64,000 nt of DNA, from the NCBI GenBank assembly GCA_027422505.1, contig JAPQWV010000001.1, forward strand, positions 8,308,001 to 8,372,000. The letters are read 5' to 3'. This DNA comes from Craterostigma plantagineum (lineage: Eukaryota > Streptophyta > Magnoliopsida > Lamiales > Linderniaceae). The notes beneath the pieces are model-generated. The model was not told where the DNA came from. It ran no database searches and worked only from the letters and a program-made list of their open reading frames with translations. The position numbers were made by a program, and so were the translations under genes. Numbering within the stretch: position 1 is the first letter of the stretch; every line of letters starts with the position of its first letter. This document shows, piece after piece, positions 33,608-47,502 of the stretch.

Positions 33608-35215
33608 CTATTTACACAATATCAGGTTCATGTAGGGACAAGAATCCGAGGGTTGAGGAGTTTCAGTCGTTGAGCTGGAGATAATCTCAGTATCAGTTGG
33701 GGATTCACTGTCGTCATTAAGGTAAAGATTTTCCATCGTCGGAGGGGAATTATCATTGCTAGTCTCTGCAGGATCATTATGTTCTGGTGCTGCAGAAGTT
33801 GTTGGAGCAGTGGGTGGCGTTGGCTTAGAAAAGAGATCGAGTTCTATGTCGCTCAAAGTGTTCGATTTTGAAGTTCGCCCACTGAAGAGATGCTTGGTTG
33901 ATCCTTTGTTAACTCTCGTATAAGTCCTGGTTCTGGACTGATTTGTACAGAAACTACTCGGTCTACTTCATCAAACGTTACATTAATGCTTTCCATAACA
34001 GATCTTTTCTCCTTGAGGTATACTCGATAGGCTTTTGATGTTGTCGAGTATCCCACCAGTACCCCTTCAAATGCTTTTGGGTCAAGTTTGCCTCTATCTT
34101 CACGATCATTTGCTACATAGCACTTGCACCCAAAGACTCTCAGGAACGAGACGTCTGGCACTCTGCGATTTATCAACTCGTAGGGAGTCCTATTGAATCT
34201 CTTGTGAAGGGATCCACGATTTTGTGTGAAGCAGGCTGTGTTCATTGCTTCGGCCCACAAGATGTGAGGTAGTCCAGAGTGAATGAGGAGTGTACGAGTT
34301 GCTTCAACTATGGTTCTGTTCTTGCGTTCAACTACCCCGTTTTGTTGAGGTGTTTTTGCCGCTGCGAACTGCTGGGTGATTCCAAGTGATGCATAAAAGT
34401 CACTGAGTTTTCTGTTCTTGAATTTTGTCCCATTGTCAGTTCTGATAATTTGTACACTTAGTTGGTAGAGGTTTTGAGCGGTTTTGATAAACTCAATGAT
34501 TAGACCTGGAGTTTCGTCCTTTGTTCTCAGAAATTTGGTCCATGTGTAGCGTGAGAAATCATCCACAATAACCAACACATATTTTCGCCCATTGATGGTC
34601 TGAGTACGCATGGGTCTACACAGATCCACGTGAATGAGTTCGAGAGGTTTGGAAGTTGAGGCTATGTGTTTGGTCCGGTGAGATGCCTTCCTAATCTTTT
34701 CCATTCACATGCCGAGCAAAGATGCTCTTTGTGATATTTGAACGAGGAAGTCCTTTGACCAAGTTTTCTGATCGCAGTTTGTTAAGGTCTCTGAAGTTGA
34801 GATGAAAAAGTCGCTGATGCCAGAGATCGTTCTGGTGAAGAGAGGCTCGGGAGATGAGGCACGTTGGTCGGACAGTTTTGAGATCAATGGAGTAGAGATT
34901 CGTTTTCCTATAGCCAGTGGGTAGCTCTCTTCCATTGTTATCTGTGACACTACATTTGCTGGTCTCGAAGTTCACCTTGTAGCCTTTGTCACAGAAACGT
35001 CCGATGCTAAATAAATTGTAGCTCAGACCTTCGACGTAGGACACCCCTTTGATGGTCAGCCTGTCATGAATGAGATCGCCTGTTCCTAGTATAGATGCAG
35101 ATTGACCATTTCCGAAGTAGACTTTTCCGAGAAATCCTTCAGAGAAGTTGCTCAACAGCTCTTTGTTTCAAGTCATGTGTGAGGAGCAACCTGAATCTAA
35201 GTATCACACATGACG
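33608..35215 (-). pseudogene. Protease-integrase of copia-3, broken
   Basis: The protease active site (YLDSGCS, preceded by a stop where relatives have Trp) lies at ~35,200. A frame from 35,155 covers the rest of protease and the LWHQRLFHLN zinc region. After a frameshift at ~34,700, integrase shows HVDLCRPM, RTDNGTKF and NGVVERKNR (catalytic D, D, E), then the C-terminal RVFGCKCYVANDRE and GVLVGYS blocks. A Ser/Pro/Thr-rich frame (33,856-33,608) follows, where RT should begin; sequence then drops into spacer. It keeps the block that copia-2 has deleted. Confidence 0.9.
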
Positions 35216-35229
35216 GACCTGCAAAAGAA

Positions 35230-38028
35230 TCAAGCAAGTTTAGGCACCCATTTATAGATGGGCCCTCCTTTGATAGCAGGTGTAGAATCTAACTTGTTTG
35301 TTGCTAGATTTAATTCTTTGCTAGGTTGTGGAATGATTGGTTTAAGAATCCAAGCGTGACGATTTCCTACAGGATGCAGTTGGGATTTTGGAATCCAAAT
35401 CTGTTTTCGACTTAATTATTTGTTCGGCTTGGTCTTGGAGGTGGTGTGTTTCTTTACTTCAGATTTGATAGTATGATTGGACGGCGTGGGAGATATGCCC
35501 TTAGAACGAGTGCTATATGACGTGGAAGCGCTTTTGCTGAAATAACTGTCACGAGGATGGGAAAGTACATCATTGTTGACATGACAAAATTTAGATTTTA
35601 GGGCATGAAATACCGAAACAGGTTCTGCGACATTACAAGAAGTCACTTTTGGAAATGCAAAAGATTTCGAAACATGAGAAGAAAAGTTTGAGACTGGTCT
35701 CTTCTTCTTATCGGGAGCTGTTGTCTTCTTTGCTGAGCCAGATCGAACCTTCTTCGCTTCCTCAGATCTCACGCCTTTGTCTGTGGGCACATGTGATACA
35801 AAGTTAGTGTGAGATAAAGGAATTTTCTTCGTAGTTTGCTTGCATTTATATGTAGAGGACTCTGGAACGGGACGGGATGTGGAGGGTCTGTAAGCGTCAG
35901 GAAAGTTTTCAAGAGTAAAAATTTTGCTTAACAGAATAGTTCTCTCTTCTTCGTGGGCTTTCTTTTCTGATTCTAGGGAGGATGTCAACTCACTGATTTT
36001 GCGAATAATCTCTGGAATATAAATAGATGAACGAATGAGTTTAGCCGCCTCGTCAGTGCTTTCCTGAGTTTCAGGTCCAAATGGTAATATATAGTCATCA
36101 GAGAGTAGTATCTCTCTCGTTTTATCGCTATTATTGAGTTCTGTGTAGTCATACTCAATTTGGGCACATTCTTTATTCCTCCGTTTCCGTTCTTCAGATC
36201 CAGTCACCTCACTTGATTCTATGAAGGGCCTTAGTTGTTCAAGGCTCAACCCAAGACGCTTAATGTTGTATAGAGAATGTATCTTATCCTTTTCAGGGTT
36301 AGTGGTGGGTTCAAATCCCAATCCTTGGCGAGGATCATAGAATTCTACATCTTTAGGTTGACTAAGGAAAATGGTTTGTTCAGATTGACCTCTTTTGGTG
36401 TTAATGTCCTCTAACTCTTTGACTTTCTTGTATAGACGAACACGTTCGTTGGTGATTAGTTCATATTGGGACAGTACATTTGCTCGTTCTTCTTCGCTGT
36501 CTTTCAAGCTTCTACTCATATCGTTGATTTGTTTTTCCTTGCTTTCTATATGCTCTTGTAAAGTCTTTACTTTAGTTTCAGACAAGGTCAAGGATTCATT
36601 AAGAATAGCTATCTCTTCATGTTGTTTGTTTAACAAGGCATAATTTTTGTTAAAATTGCTTTGGAGTTCTGAGTAATCTTTACGATACATGGAGAGTTCG
36701 GCTATCCTACGTTCAAGTTTAACGAAATCATCTAGGGATGGAGTGTATACCTCCAGGTCGGATGAAGAGACGTCCGTCCTATCTGATCCGGTTGCTGGCT
36801 CATCCTCGTCGGAGTCATCCTCAATGCTTTTCACCATGAAGGCCATTTCTTCCTCCTCCTCGTCAGATGTGTCCTCCAGCCATTCCTCTTCCTCAGCAAC
36901 CAAGACAATTCCCGCCTCCTTGCACTGTGAGAGCTGAAATATTTTCTTGTAGTATTCAGTGTTTTTCTTCTTAGGTCTGAAGCATTCAGAAGCAAAGTGA
37001 CCCGGCTTGCCACAGTTGAAGCACTTCTTGACTACTTCAGATTTCTTAGTTTCAGCCTCGTCAGGGGCAACGAACTTCTGTTTCCCACTCGAGGTTCGTT
37101 GTTTGTTGAAGGAATAAGATGATTTCTTGCCGCTCATCTTATTGACTATCTCAGAAATCATGGCCAGTTTCTTTCTGATTGATTCGAGTTCGTCCTCATA
37201 TTCTTGGTCAGATTCGCCGTTGTCAGAGGTGTCAGATTGTACGACCTGCTTTCCTTTAGAAATTCTCGAGCTCCTGTTGCTTGACTTGGAAGTCACGAGT
37301 GCAATTGGTTCCATGTCGACATTTGTTTTCCCTTCGTTCTTGATTTCTTTGGCATACTGCGAGTATTGTGAGAGATTATCGTGTAGGGAGTGAATATCCA
37401 TAGCGTCCAGATCTTTGTTCTGTTGCTTAACCAGAACTGCAATCCGTCCCCTCTCAGGTTGAAGTGTGGAAAGGAACTTGATGTTGTGTTTGAGATTGGA
37501 GCGTTGGATGTTGATTTTTCTCATCTCATTGATGATAGTCAGGAAACGAAGGTAAACATCTCGAAGTTCCTCCCCCTCCTTAGCTTTGAAGGAGTCATAG
37601 GCAGTGAGAATGTTGGACTTCTTAGATAGGTTGCTAACTTCTGTCCCAACCATCATTTTGCAGACTTCATCCCAAATTTCCTTTGCAGTGACCATTGCGT
37701 CGACTTGCTTGTATACATCATTTGGTAGAGCCTGAAGTACATAGTGTCGGGCAAGCTTGTCTGCTCTGGCTCGTGCTCTCTCAGCATCGTTGTATCGACT
37801 AGGGTCCTTAGGAGTTCTCCTCTCTGGGATTGCAGGAACCGCCTCGGGTTGAGCAGGGATGATGGTCCAAAATTGAGCGGGTCCTTCAAAAATGGAGGAA
37901 AGCATGTCGTTTGCGAGGTCTGCATCCTTGATTTCTATGAAATTGATGAATCATTGCTTCCATATGCCGTACTCTCCCCATCCTTGTAGTGGTGCACGGT
38001 TGTCAGATCCAATAGCAAGACCGTCCAT
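35230..38028 (-). pseudogene. Gag of copia-3, long form, two nonsense codons
   Basis: The inferred start is MDGLAIGSDN at 38,028. A TGA at 37,953-37,951 replaces one codon, after which the frame is open for 829 codons (37,905-35,416). A second stop (TAA at 35,416) is again followed by the same frame, ending YKWVPKLA and TGA at 35,230. Domains: N-terminal capsid-like region, CCHC knuckle CFNCGKPGHFASEC, acidic patch, long coiled coil (ELEDINTKRGQSEQT marks its end), Lys/Ser-rich tail. At over 900 codons it is unusually long for a copia Gag, as in copia-2. The shared WVPK end lies immediately before protease. Confidence 0.9.
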
Positions 38029-39160
38029 GATTGTGTTTGGTAATGATCGTTAACGCGTGATATATCTGCGAAATGAGACGCTTTAGTTTTGAATTAGATA
38101 TAGTCAAGTTTTAAAGATTTCGAGTGTCGAGTCTAAGTAGGTAAATTCTTTTAATAAGTTCTGTCGCAATTTAAAAATTTGGTGAATTTTGTGTACTGCT
38201 TGAGGATCAGAAGATTGGAGTTAAGTGAGATTAAAATTTTTGGTCTACCCAATTTGAATGCTTGATCGATTCTAACTTTATATCGAGTGGTCCTAAGTGT
38301 TGAGAATCGGGCAATTGAAATTGAATTTTGTGTTCTAGAATTGGGCGAAGGTGTGAATCGTGCAGTATAGATCCCAAAGGCTAAATTCGAGCGACAGAGG
38401 TGAATCGGGCGAAAAAGCTTAGATAAGGAAAGTTTCGATCGAAAGAAGAATTTCGATTTCGATTGGAATAAATCGTTTCGATTGTCTAAGATTGAAATTG
38501 GCTAATTGGATGATTGAGTTTCGGGCGAAACAGTGAGTAAATTGGACTTTCGCCGAGATATAAATCGGGCAAAACTTATCAATTTGTTACTGTAGACTTT
38601 CGGGCGAAATAGATTAGGCTTTCGCCGAGAATTGTATCGATCGAAACTGTGAAATTGGGTACTGTAGCCTTTCGGGCGAGATGGATTGTGCTTTCGCCGA
38701 GAACTGTATCGATCGAAACGAAGCAATTGGGTACTGTAGCGTTTCGGGCGAGATGGATTGGGCTTTCGCCGAGAGTTGTATCGATCGAAACCGTGAAATT
38801 AGTGAAAAATTGCCCGAAACTCAAATCAATCGAAGCTTCTCATAGTGGGTTTCGGTCAAAACCTTCAAACTCAAAGGTATTGTTCTATCGGTTACTGATG
38901 AACAGTTTAGTAAAACCCAGATTTTCAGACTCGTTTTTGCTCAAATCCTACTCAAACTTGGCTGAAATCGACGTGAAAGTGCATAAATGTACTCAATATC
39001 AGTCTTCTAACGTCTTAGGGGAAAGAAATCACTGAAAACTATTTAAAAACACCTAAGAATAGAAAAAAATCGAGAATGAGTTTTCAAGCAAGACACTTCT
39101 TCAAATCACGTCGGAATCGAACAAAACTAGATTCAAATGGAAGATATTGATCCGCGTTAG
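38029..39160 (-). other. copia-3 leader with 72-bp tandem repeats
   Basis: Non-coding leader. At 38,579-38,804 it holds units starting at 38,598, 38,670 and 38,742, a period of exactly 72 bp. Each contains TTTCGGGCGA, CTTTCGCCGAGA and TATCGATCGAAAC in that order. The frames here simply follow the repeat, since 72 is a multiple of three. Confidence 0.8.
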
Positions 39161-39172
39161 GCTCTGATACCA
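39161..39172 (-). other. copia-3 primer-binding site (initiator tRNA-Met)
   Basis: GCTCTGATACCA on the plus strand, two bases from the LTR start at 39,175. Confidence 0.95.
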
Positions 39173-39174
39173 CT

Positions 39175-39488
39175 TGTTGGCCCTTATATTACCAAACAAG
39201 GATCAAAAGAAAGGTATGAATGTCAAAAACGTGAAGAACACCTTGAGTGCGTGTTATTGTGTGTTTATCTAAGGAAAAGTACAAGGTAGCTTACCTTTTA
39301 AATTCTTTTGATAAAACCCTAATTTGGGTAAGTGGGGCTTTATATACCACAAGTATTTGGTATATTTAAGCCCAATACAAAACTATGACTTAATATCATA
39401 AGTCACCCCAAACTACTACGACCCACTAAATAAACATATTAACCCAAGATTACATAAAATTAAAGGATGCTACTAAATATTCCTAACA
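39175..39488 (-). repeat. copia-3 5' LTR
   Basis: 314 bp, matching 29,821-30,133 with about ten substitutions and one 1-base insertion. Followed by the CCCTG duplication. Confidence 0.95.
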
Positions 39489-42400
39489 CCCTGTGTCGCT
39501 TATTCCCTCAGGTCGCACCCTCCAAGTCACCTCCTACCGCCAACAGGGCATTCGCCCAAATAAATAAACAGGGTCGCAACCCCAAATATATATGTAATAT
39601 GACCGACGACGCACCACGCCGTCATGTTGCATAGAAGTAGGCCTGACTCAACTGCGAGTCGACAACAAAATGCCCGCATCGGCAAATATCAATCGCTTTC
39701 AAGCGATATACAATGCACGCTCACACCTCGAAATCTCCCAAATAAAACGTACGTGCATATGAATATGCCAGGCGAATAAAATAAATTACTTACTAACCAT
39801 GCATTGACGTGTCACAAATAATTCATATCACATAAGAGCACCAAAGAAGATAATCACATAAATCAAGCGCAAATAATCATTTATGTGTTGTAGTTGAAGT
39901 TTCCACTTACCTGTCGTCCTTGCGTTATTTGCTAATGGTCCTGTGAAATTCCTAGTTCTTGACCCTTAAGCACGAAATCGTCAGTGTATTAGCTAAGTTA
40001 ATTGACTATCTAAAATTCTCGAACTCCATAAGTATTAAAAGAAACCATGCTTGAAACTACATTTGAAAGGTAGCTGTTTGAAAAGAGTCCGCTAAGTCAA
40101 GTTAACCCGTAAAATATCAAGCTAGGCCGAAGGTTTTAAATCCCAAAATAATCTTTACATATTAAAATATGGGTTGACCTGGAAATATTAGTCAATATAC
40201 GGAAATATTTTATTTTAAACAGATTTGGGCCGAAAATAATTGTATTTGAAATAATTGGGCCTGAAATAGGGCAAAAGCCCAAAAATAAAATAGTCGGTCA
40301 AAGCCCAAATCTCAATCGCCCGAAACCCACTTTAGAATACTGGTCAACCCGCGAAACGTTCGGGTCAACGCCCGAGTTCGCGAAATCACTCGTCGAGTTC
40401 GCGAATCGCCCGATTCCACATTAAAAATTGGTCAACCCGTGAACTTTCGAGTCAACGTTCGAATTCGCGCAAGACTTCCGCTGAGTTCGAAAAACATGAA
40501 ATCGTCTGAAACTCAAAATCGGTCGAAACCTTCAAATCTTCATATCTATCAAAAATCCTTCAAAAATTATTCCTAACCAAGAAAGTCGTACAGCTTAAAA
40601 ACAATAAACCCTAGGAATCTCATATATCGAAAATCCTTAGCATATGAATTGAAAACCCCTAAAATAACGAAGACTTTGATTGGCATCGAAACTATATGGT
40701 ATCAAATACTAGTGTCACAAAAACTTTTAGATAATCAAGAGAACTAGGTGCCGTCAAGAATCTCTATTCATGTATACCGAAATATTTCCCAAGTCCGAAA
40801 AACTAGTCGCAATCTTATAACATTTCAAACCTTGACAATAGTAATACCCGAAATATCTAAGCATCTTCAGTAATCGTTCTAGCATAGAGAACTTATGGTC
40901 AAAGCACTAACTCGTTTATCTTCCTAACAAAGAGATCATGAAAGCTTTGTATGACAATTTAAACATGTAGTTAAGTCACGAAAACTTCCCAAAACTTATT
41001 CTAACATCCCCCCCCCCCCCACATAATAACGTTAGACATCTAATATTAAAATATACTAAGCATAACCGAATTTACAGGTTATAAGTAAGATTTCTACCTC
41101 CTTTGTACTCGAAAATTAACTTGCTAAAGGTTGCGTGCTGAATCTGCTCCTCCCTGGTTATTAATTCTTTCATATTCAATGGAGGGTTTCTTTCTTAATG
41201 GTCTTGCTACGTTCATAAGGGGTGGTCAAATGCTATATTAGATATACATCATTACTTAGACATTCGTGTAAAGTAACTACTAGGTGACAATGATTTCCCT
41301 CTATGCTAAGTAATATTTTCCTTAGTCATTATCTTCCTTATTCGTATAATTATATATGATCTATTAATAGTAGTCCTTATAACTCGAAAATTGATATTAT
41401 TTAAATACTCTAAAACTTAGACGGAACTTCTAAGTTCGGTTAACATTCGGGAGTTTTACCCGAACTCACATAATATTTTAATATTATTTATTTTTAGGTA
41501 TTCTCTAAATATATATTTTGTCTTTAGTTTATTTTTCTCAGCCTTTGCAAATTCTTTTCTTTACGAGCTTTGGATTATTTATCTAAATAATACCACAAAA
41601 TTCGTAAATAAGCAGTAACGCGCCTAATTATATTATAGATCCCGTATTAAATTTTATGGGTATTACAAAGTGAGTAGACGAGTATCAAACACGAGGAATA
41701 AACTGATTACTGATAATAACCTATCGACTCGATATCTAGCCTAAATAAAATACGCAGGTTGTTTATATTATGAACTATCCTAACAGATTGATCCTAAAGC
41801 AACGAGAGATTCAAATATCACGACTAAAACTGATAAGAGTACTTTCAGATGATAAAGATGTGCTCGGGATTCGATTCCCGCTAGGTATTATCGACTAAGA
41901 CAATGAAATATCGTCCTACATGATTAAGACTAGATCGCAGTAATTTCCTACCCTCACGAATTTGCTGTCACCCTAAGCGCTTGCGGGGATCTCAAATTCA
42001 GTAATTACTAATGGCGAGGATTGAGTATTTGCTTTCGCCCTATACTCGAATCCTATCATCTACGAACGACCTAATCGTTGTTTAGCTGTCGCCCTAAACG
42101 ATTTCCACACATTCACTTTAACACGTAGACATATTAAAGCGAAGAAACAATTTCATAGATCGATAAATAATCAAAACACACGTGTCACGATAAACATATG
42201 TCTTAAATACGAATTAACCTAGCGTTCATCTAATTCCAAACACAGAGGGGATTTAGCTACTCATAATTAACGGGAAAACAACGAAGGAAGTAGGAAACAG
42301 GGAAGGAAGACTCATGATCTTGAGTACTGATTGATCTGGGATGGTAGCGTGGATGAATCTTCGTTCCTCGTTCAATTCGGCGTGAATTCGTTGTTGATCC

Positions 42401-42955
42401 GTTTCTTGCGCTCCGGCATGCAATTCCCTGTTCTTTTTTGGCTCTTTTTCGTCTCTTGATGGATTAGGGTTAATATCTGGATGGTGACCCCACTTTCTGG
42501 GTTGAATTTGGGCTTTTATACTGGTTTTCGCTAGTGTCACGGCCTGGGACATGGGCCTTCACGGCCGTGACCATCATCGATTTACTTCGCGCGCTCTCTG
42601 CCCTGTATCACGACCAAGTGCACTGAGCTTCACGGCCGTGACGCCTCTGCGTCGACTCTCTGCCCTGGTTCACGGCCTTATGCACTAACAGTCACGGCCG
42701 AGACATTGTTCTGTATTGTTTCGTAGCTCACTGTCTGTTGTCACGGCTTAGTGCAACAGCAGTCACGGCCGTGACCTTCTCTAAGTCCGGTTTTCGCCTA
42801 GTGTCACGGCCTGATGCACTACGTGTCACGGCCGTGACACTTGACTGGTTTCATCATACTTGCTCCATTTTGCCTCGTTTTCGCTTCTTTTCGTCCGAAA
42901 GTCGCCCTAAGGTCCTTCAATATCAAAATAGGTGTAAATAGAGCGAATAAGTGCA

Positions 42956-43543
42956 TAAAATGATTATGAAGACTCTATTATAACCCAATTAAATACTACG
43001 ATAAATCGCATAACCCCGTGCTGAACACTCAACCTCATCCTCGTCACTATCATCCGAAATCAGATGGGCCAACAACCAACTCGCTAACGACTTCATCGAA
43101 AGCGATGACCACTTAATTTTCTCAGCAGGCGGTCTAAAACCTAGCAACCGCTCGCACTTGCACATCCACTGTGTGATCGTCCTCGGTTAGATCACACCAG
43201 AGACACAACTACCATCTATAGGCAAACCCCACAAAATTCCTACGTCCAGTAAAGTAACGGTCGCCTCCCCGACAAAAAAATGAAACGTATGGGTCTCCTT
43301 CCTCCAACGCTCTACCAATGCTGTAATCAAATGAGGGTCAACCCTCTATGACAGTTGTAGACGCTGTATAGACCCATATCGTTCAACTTATCTAATAAGT
43401 GACCGTGTAGAATATTCGGTGCTTCTCTCGTACCCCACACAACATTCTCTAAGGACCTAATCTTAATAGTCCTATCTATAGCACCCCCACTGCATCGTCA
43501 ACACCGGACTATCAAAGGGCCCGTAAGACGACTTTAAATCCAT
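42956..43543 (-). pseudogene. plant mobile domain (PMD) fragment, decayed
   Basis: On the minus strand a frame starting MDLKSSYGPFD at 43,543 breaks early. Another frame then gives [36 protein letters not shown] and CKCERLLGF, the hallmark order of the plant mobile domain, found in MAIL1/MAIN-type genes and in transposons. There are several stops and frameshifts. It ends at the Athila LTR start (42,955), so the LTR may have inserted into it; the rest is not in the window. Whether the source was a host gene or a transposon-borne PMD cannot be decided. Confidence 0.65.
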
Positions 43544-43663
43544 TCTACAGTAAAAAAAACGAAACCAAAAAAATCAACAATAAAATAAAAATTGAAGCAG
43601 ACGTATTTCGGATCGTTAAATCGGTACCTAACCTATTAATAATCGAGCGTAGAGGCGTATTTC

Positions 43664-44045
43664 GGATCGTCGCGGGGCGGCGGGTCGCGGCAGAGGAGGT
43701 CGTCGAGGCGGCGGCGTCGAGGAGCCGGGCAGCAGCAGGTGATGGCGACGGCGTGGAGGAGGCGGCGACGGCGGCGTCGGGGCGGGCGGCGGCGGCGTCG
43801 AGCAGAAGGTAATGGCGGCGGCGTCGAGGAGGAGAACGCGGCGGCGTCCAGGCGGAGGAGGCGTGGAGGAGGCGGCGGTAGCGTCGAGGCAGGCGGTGGC
43901 GGCGTCGAGCGGAAGGTGATGGTGGCGGCGTCGAGGAGGTGAACGTGGCGACGTCGAGGCGGCGACGTCGAGGAGGCAGCGGCGAGGGCGTCGAGGGCGT
44001 CGAGGAGAAGCGGTGTCGAGGTCGTCGAGGAGGCGGGCGTCGAGC
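43664..44045. repeat. GC-rich minisatellite, GGCGGCGTCGAGGAG units
   Basis: About 380 bp of irregular repeats of a 12-18 bp unit built from GGCGGCGTCGAGGAG, strikingly GC- and CpG-rich in an AT-rich surrounding. Long frames on both strands here (for example 44,047-43,628, Pro/Arg/Ser-rich) come from the repeat and have no other support. Confidence 0.85.
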
Positions 44046-44104
44046 ATCTCTTCGTCTTCGTCTGTCGTTGTCGTCGCTTTTATCTGGTTATTATAAACCA
44101 GATC

Positions 44105-44240
44105 TAACTCGTAAGAACTGCTTACGAGTTACGAGTTATAACTCGTAATAAATACATACGACGCCACCTCACGCGAACGCCAGCTAGGCGACGTAACTCG
44201 TGTGTAGTTCTTACGAGTTATGTAACTCGTATAAGAAACA
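44105..44240. repeat. cluster of CGAGTTA palindromes upstream of PP1
   Basis: TAACTCGTAAG-AACTG-CTTACGAGTTA (44,105-44,131) is a perfect 11-bp inverted repeat. CGAGTTATAACTCG (44,132-44,145) is a perfect palindrome. A third inverted repeat with ACTCG...CGAGT arms lies at 44,194-44,220. This looks like foldback or MITE-type DNA; no target duplication was identified. The following 44,241-44,518 is AT-rich promoter/5'UTR sequence with a pyrimidine-rich patch at 44,428-44,452 and no clear TATA box. Confidence 0.6.
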
Positions 44241-44518
44241 TACGTAATGCGCTATTTTATTAATGATTTCGTTTTTATGTTTATTTTCTTAATGCTTAAT
44301 TTTTTTTGTTTAATTTATTAAAAAGGCCTCAAGAATATCTATCTAATAAATAAAAAATCCACCCCACCCGGAGAAAAGTGTACCATTCACAAAGCTTCAA
44401 GAACGCCACACAGACGAGCGCGCTCGTCATTCTCATCCTTCTTTTTCCCCAAGTGAACTAAACAGCAAAATAGATATTGAAGTGAAATTCTGTATTTTAT
44501 GATAAACAAAGCAATTAC

Positions 44519-47502
<2,984 letters not shown>

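Larger units (their letters stand above)
29821..39488 (-). mobile_element. copia-3: Ty1/copia element lacking RT/RNase H
   Basis: LTRs of 313-314 bp (TGTTGGCCC...CCTAACA) with CCCTG duplications at 29,816-29,820 and 39,489-39,493. Minus-strand order: primer site for initiator tRNA-Met (39,161-39,172), leader, gag, PR-IN, a short Ser/Pro-rich stretch, spacer, the extra ORF, PPT, LTR. RT and RNase H are missing between ~33,608 and 33,545, so it could move only with outside enzymes. LTRs differ at about ten sites plus one 1-base indel by eye (~3 percent). It is nested third-deep: copia-3 in solo LTR in Athila LTR. Confidence 0.94.
29268..41667 (-). mobile_element. long solo LTR (Tekay/Del-like), split by copia-3
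   Basis: Flanked by AAGTG (29,263-29,267) and AAGTG (41,668-41,672). On the minus strand the insert starts TGTAATACCC and ends GGTCGCCTCA. Without copia-3 it is about 2.73 kb with no coding region and no internal retroelement domain, which fits a solo LTR left by LTR-LTR recombination. The TGTAATACCC start and great length suggest a Tekay/Del-type gypsy LTR. It includes a GC-rich stretch of AGGTCG-type repeats (29,700-29,830 and 39,489-39,560) and a run of about 14 C at ~41,008. Nothing else is seen in 39,489-41,667. Confidence 0.8.
29116..42955 (-). repeat. Athila LTR copy B, split by a solo LTR
   Basis: On the minus strand the LTR starts TGCACTTATTCGCTC at 42,955 and runs to 41,668, then resumes at 29,267 and runs to its end at ~29,136 with a decayed primer-site remnant. 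It aligns with D 53,204-54,600, including the palindrome array (42,536-42,840), T-arm-like hairpin and CACTGCCTATCGC block. The right edge touches a plant-mobile-domain pseudogene. The left edge is fused head-on to copy A's protease. No internal Athila coding sequence remains in this orientation. Confidence 0.85.

Noticed and set aside
38579..38804. Regular repeats that could be taken for a CRISPR-like array
   Set aside because: Continuous 72-bp tandem units without unique spacers, in a plant retrotransposon leader.
43628..44047. 139-codon Pro/Arg-rich frame and its plus-strand partners
   Set aside because: Open frames on several strands arise from the GGCGGCGTCGAGGAG minisatellite; there is no start context, splice site or homologue.
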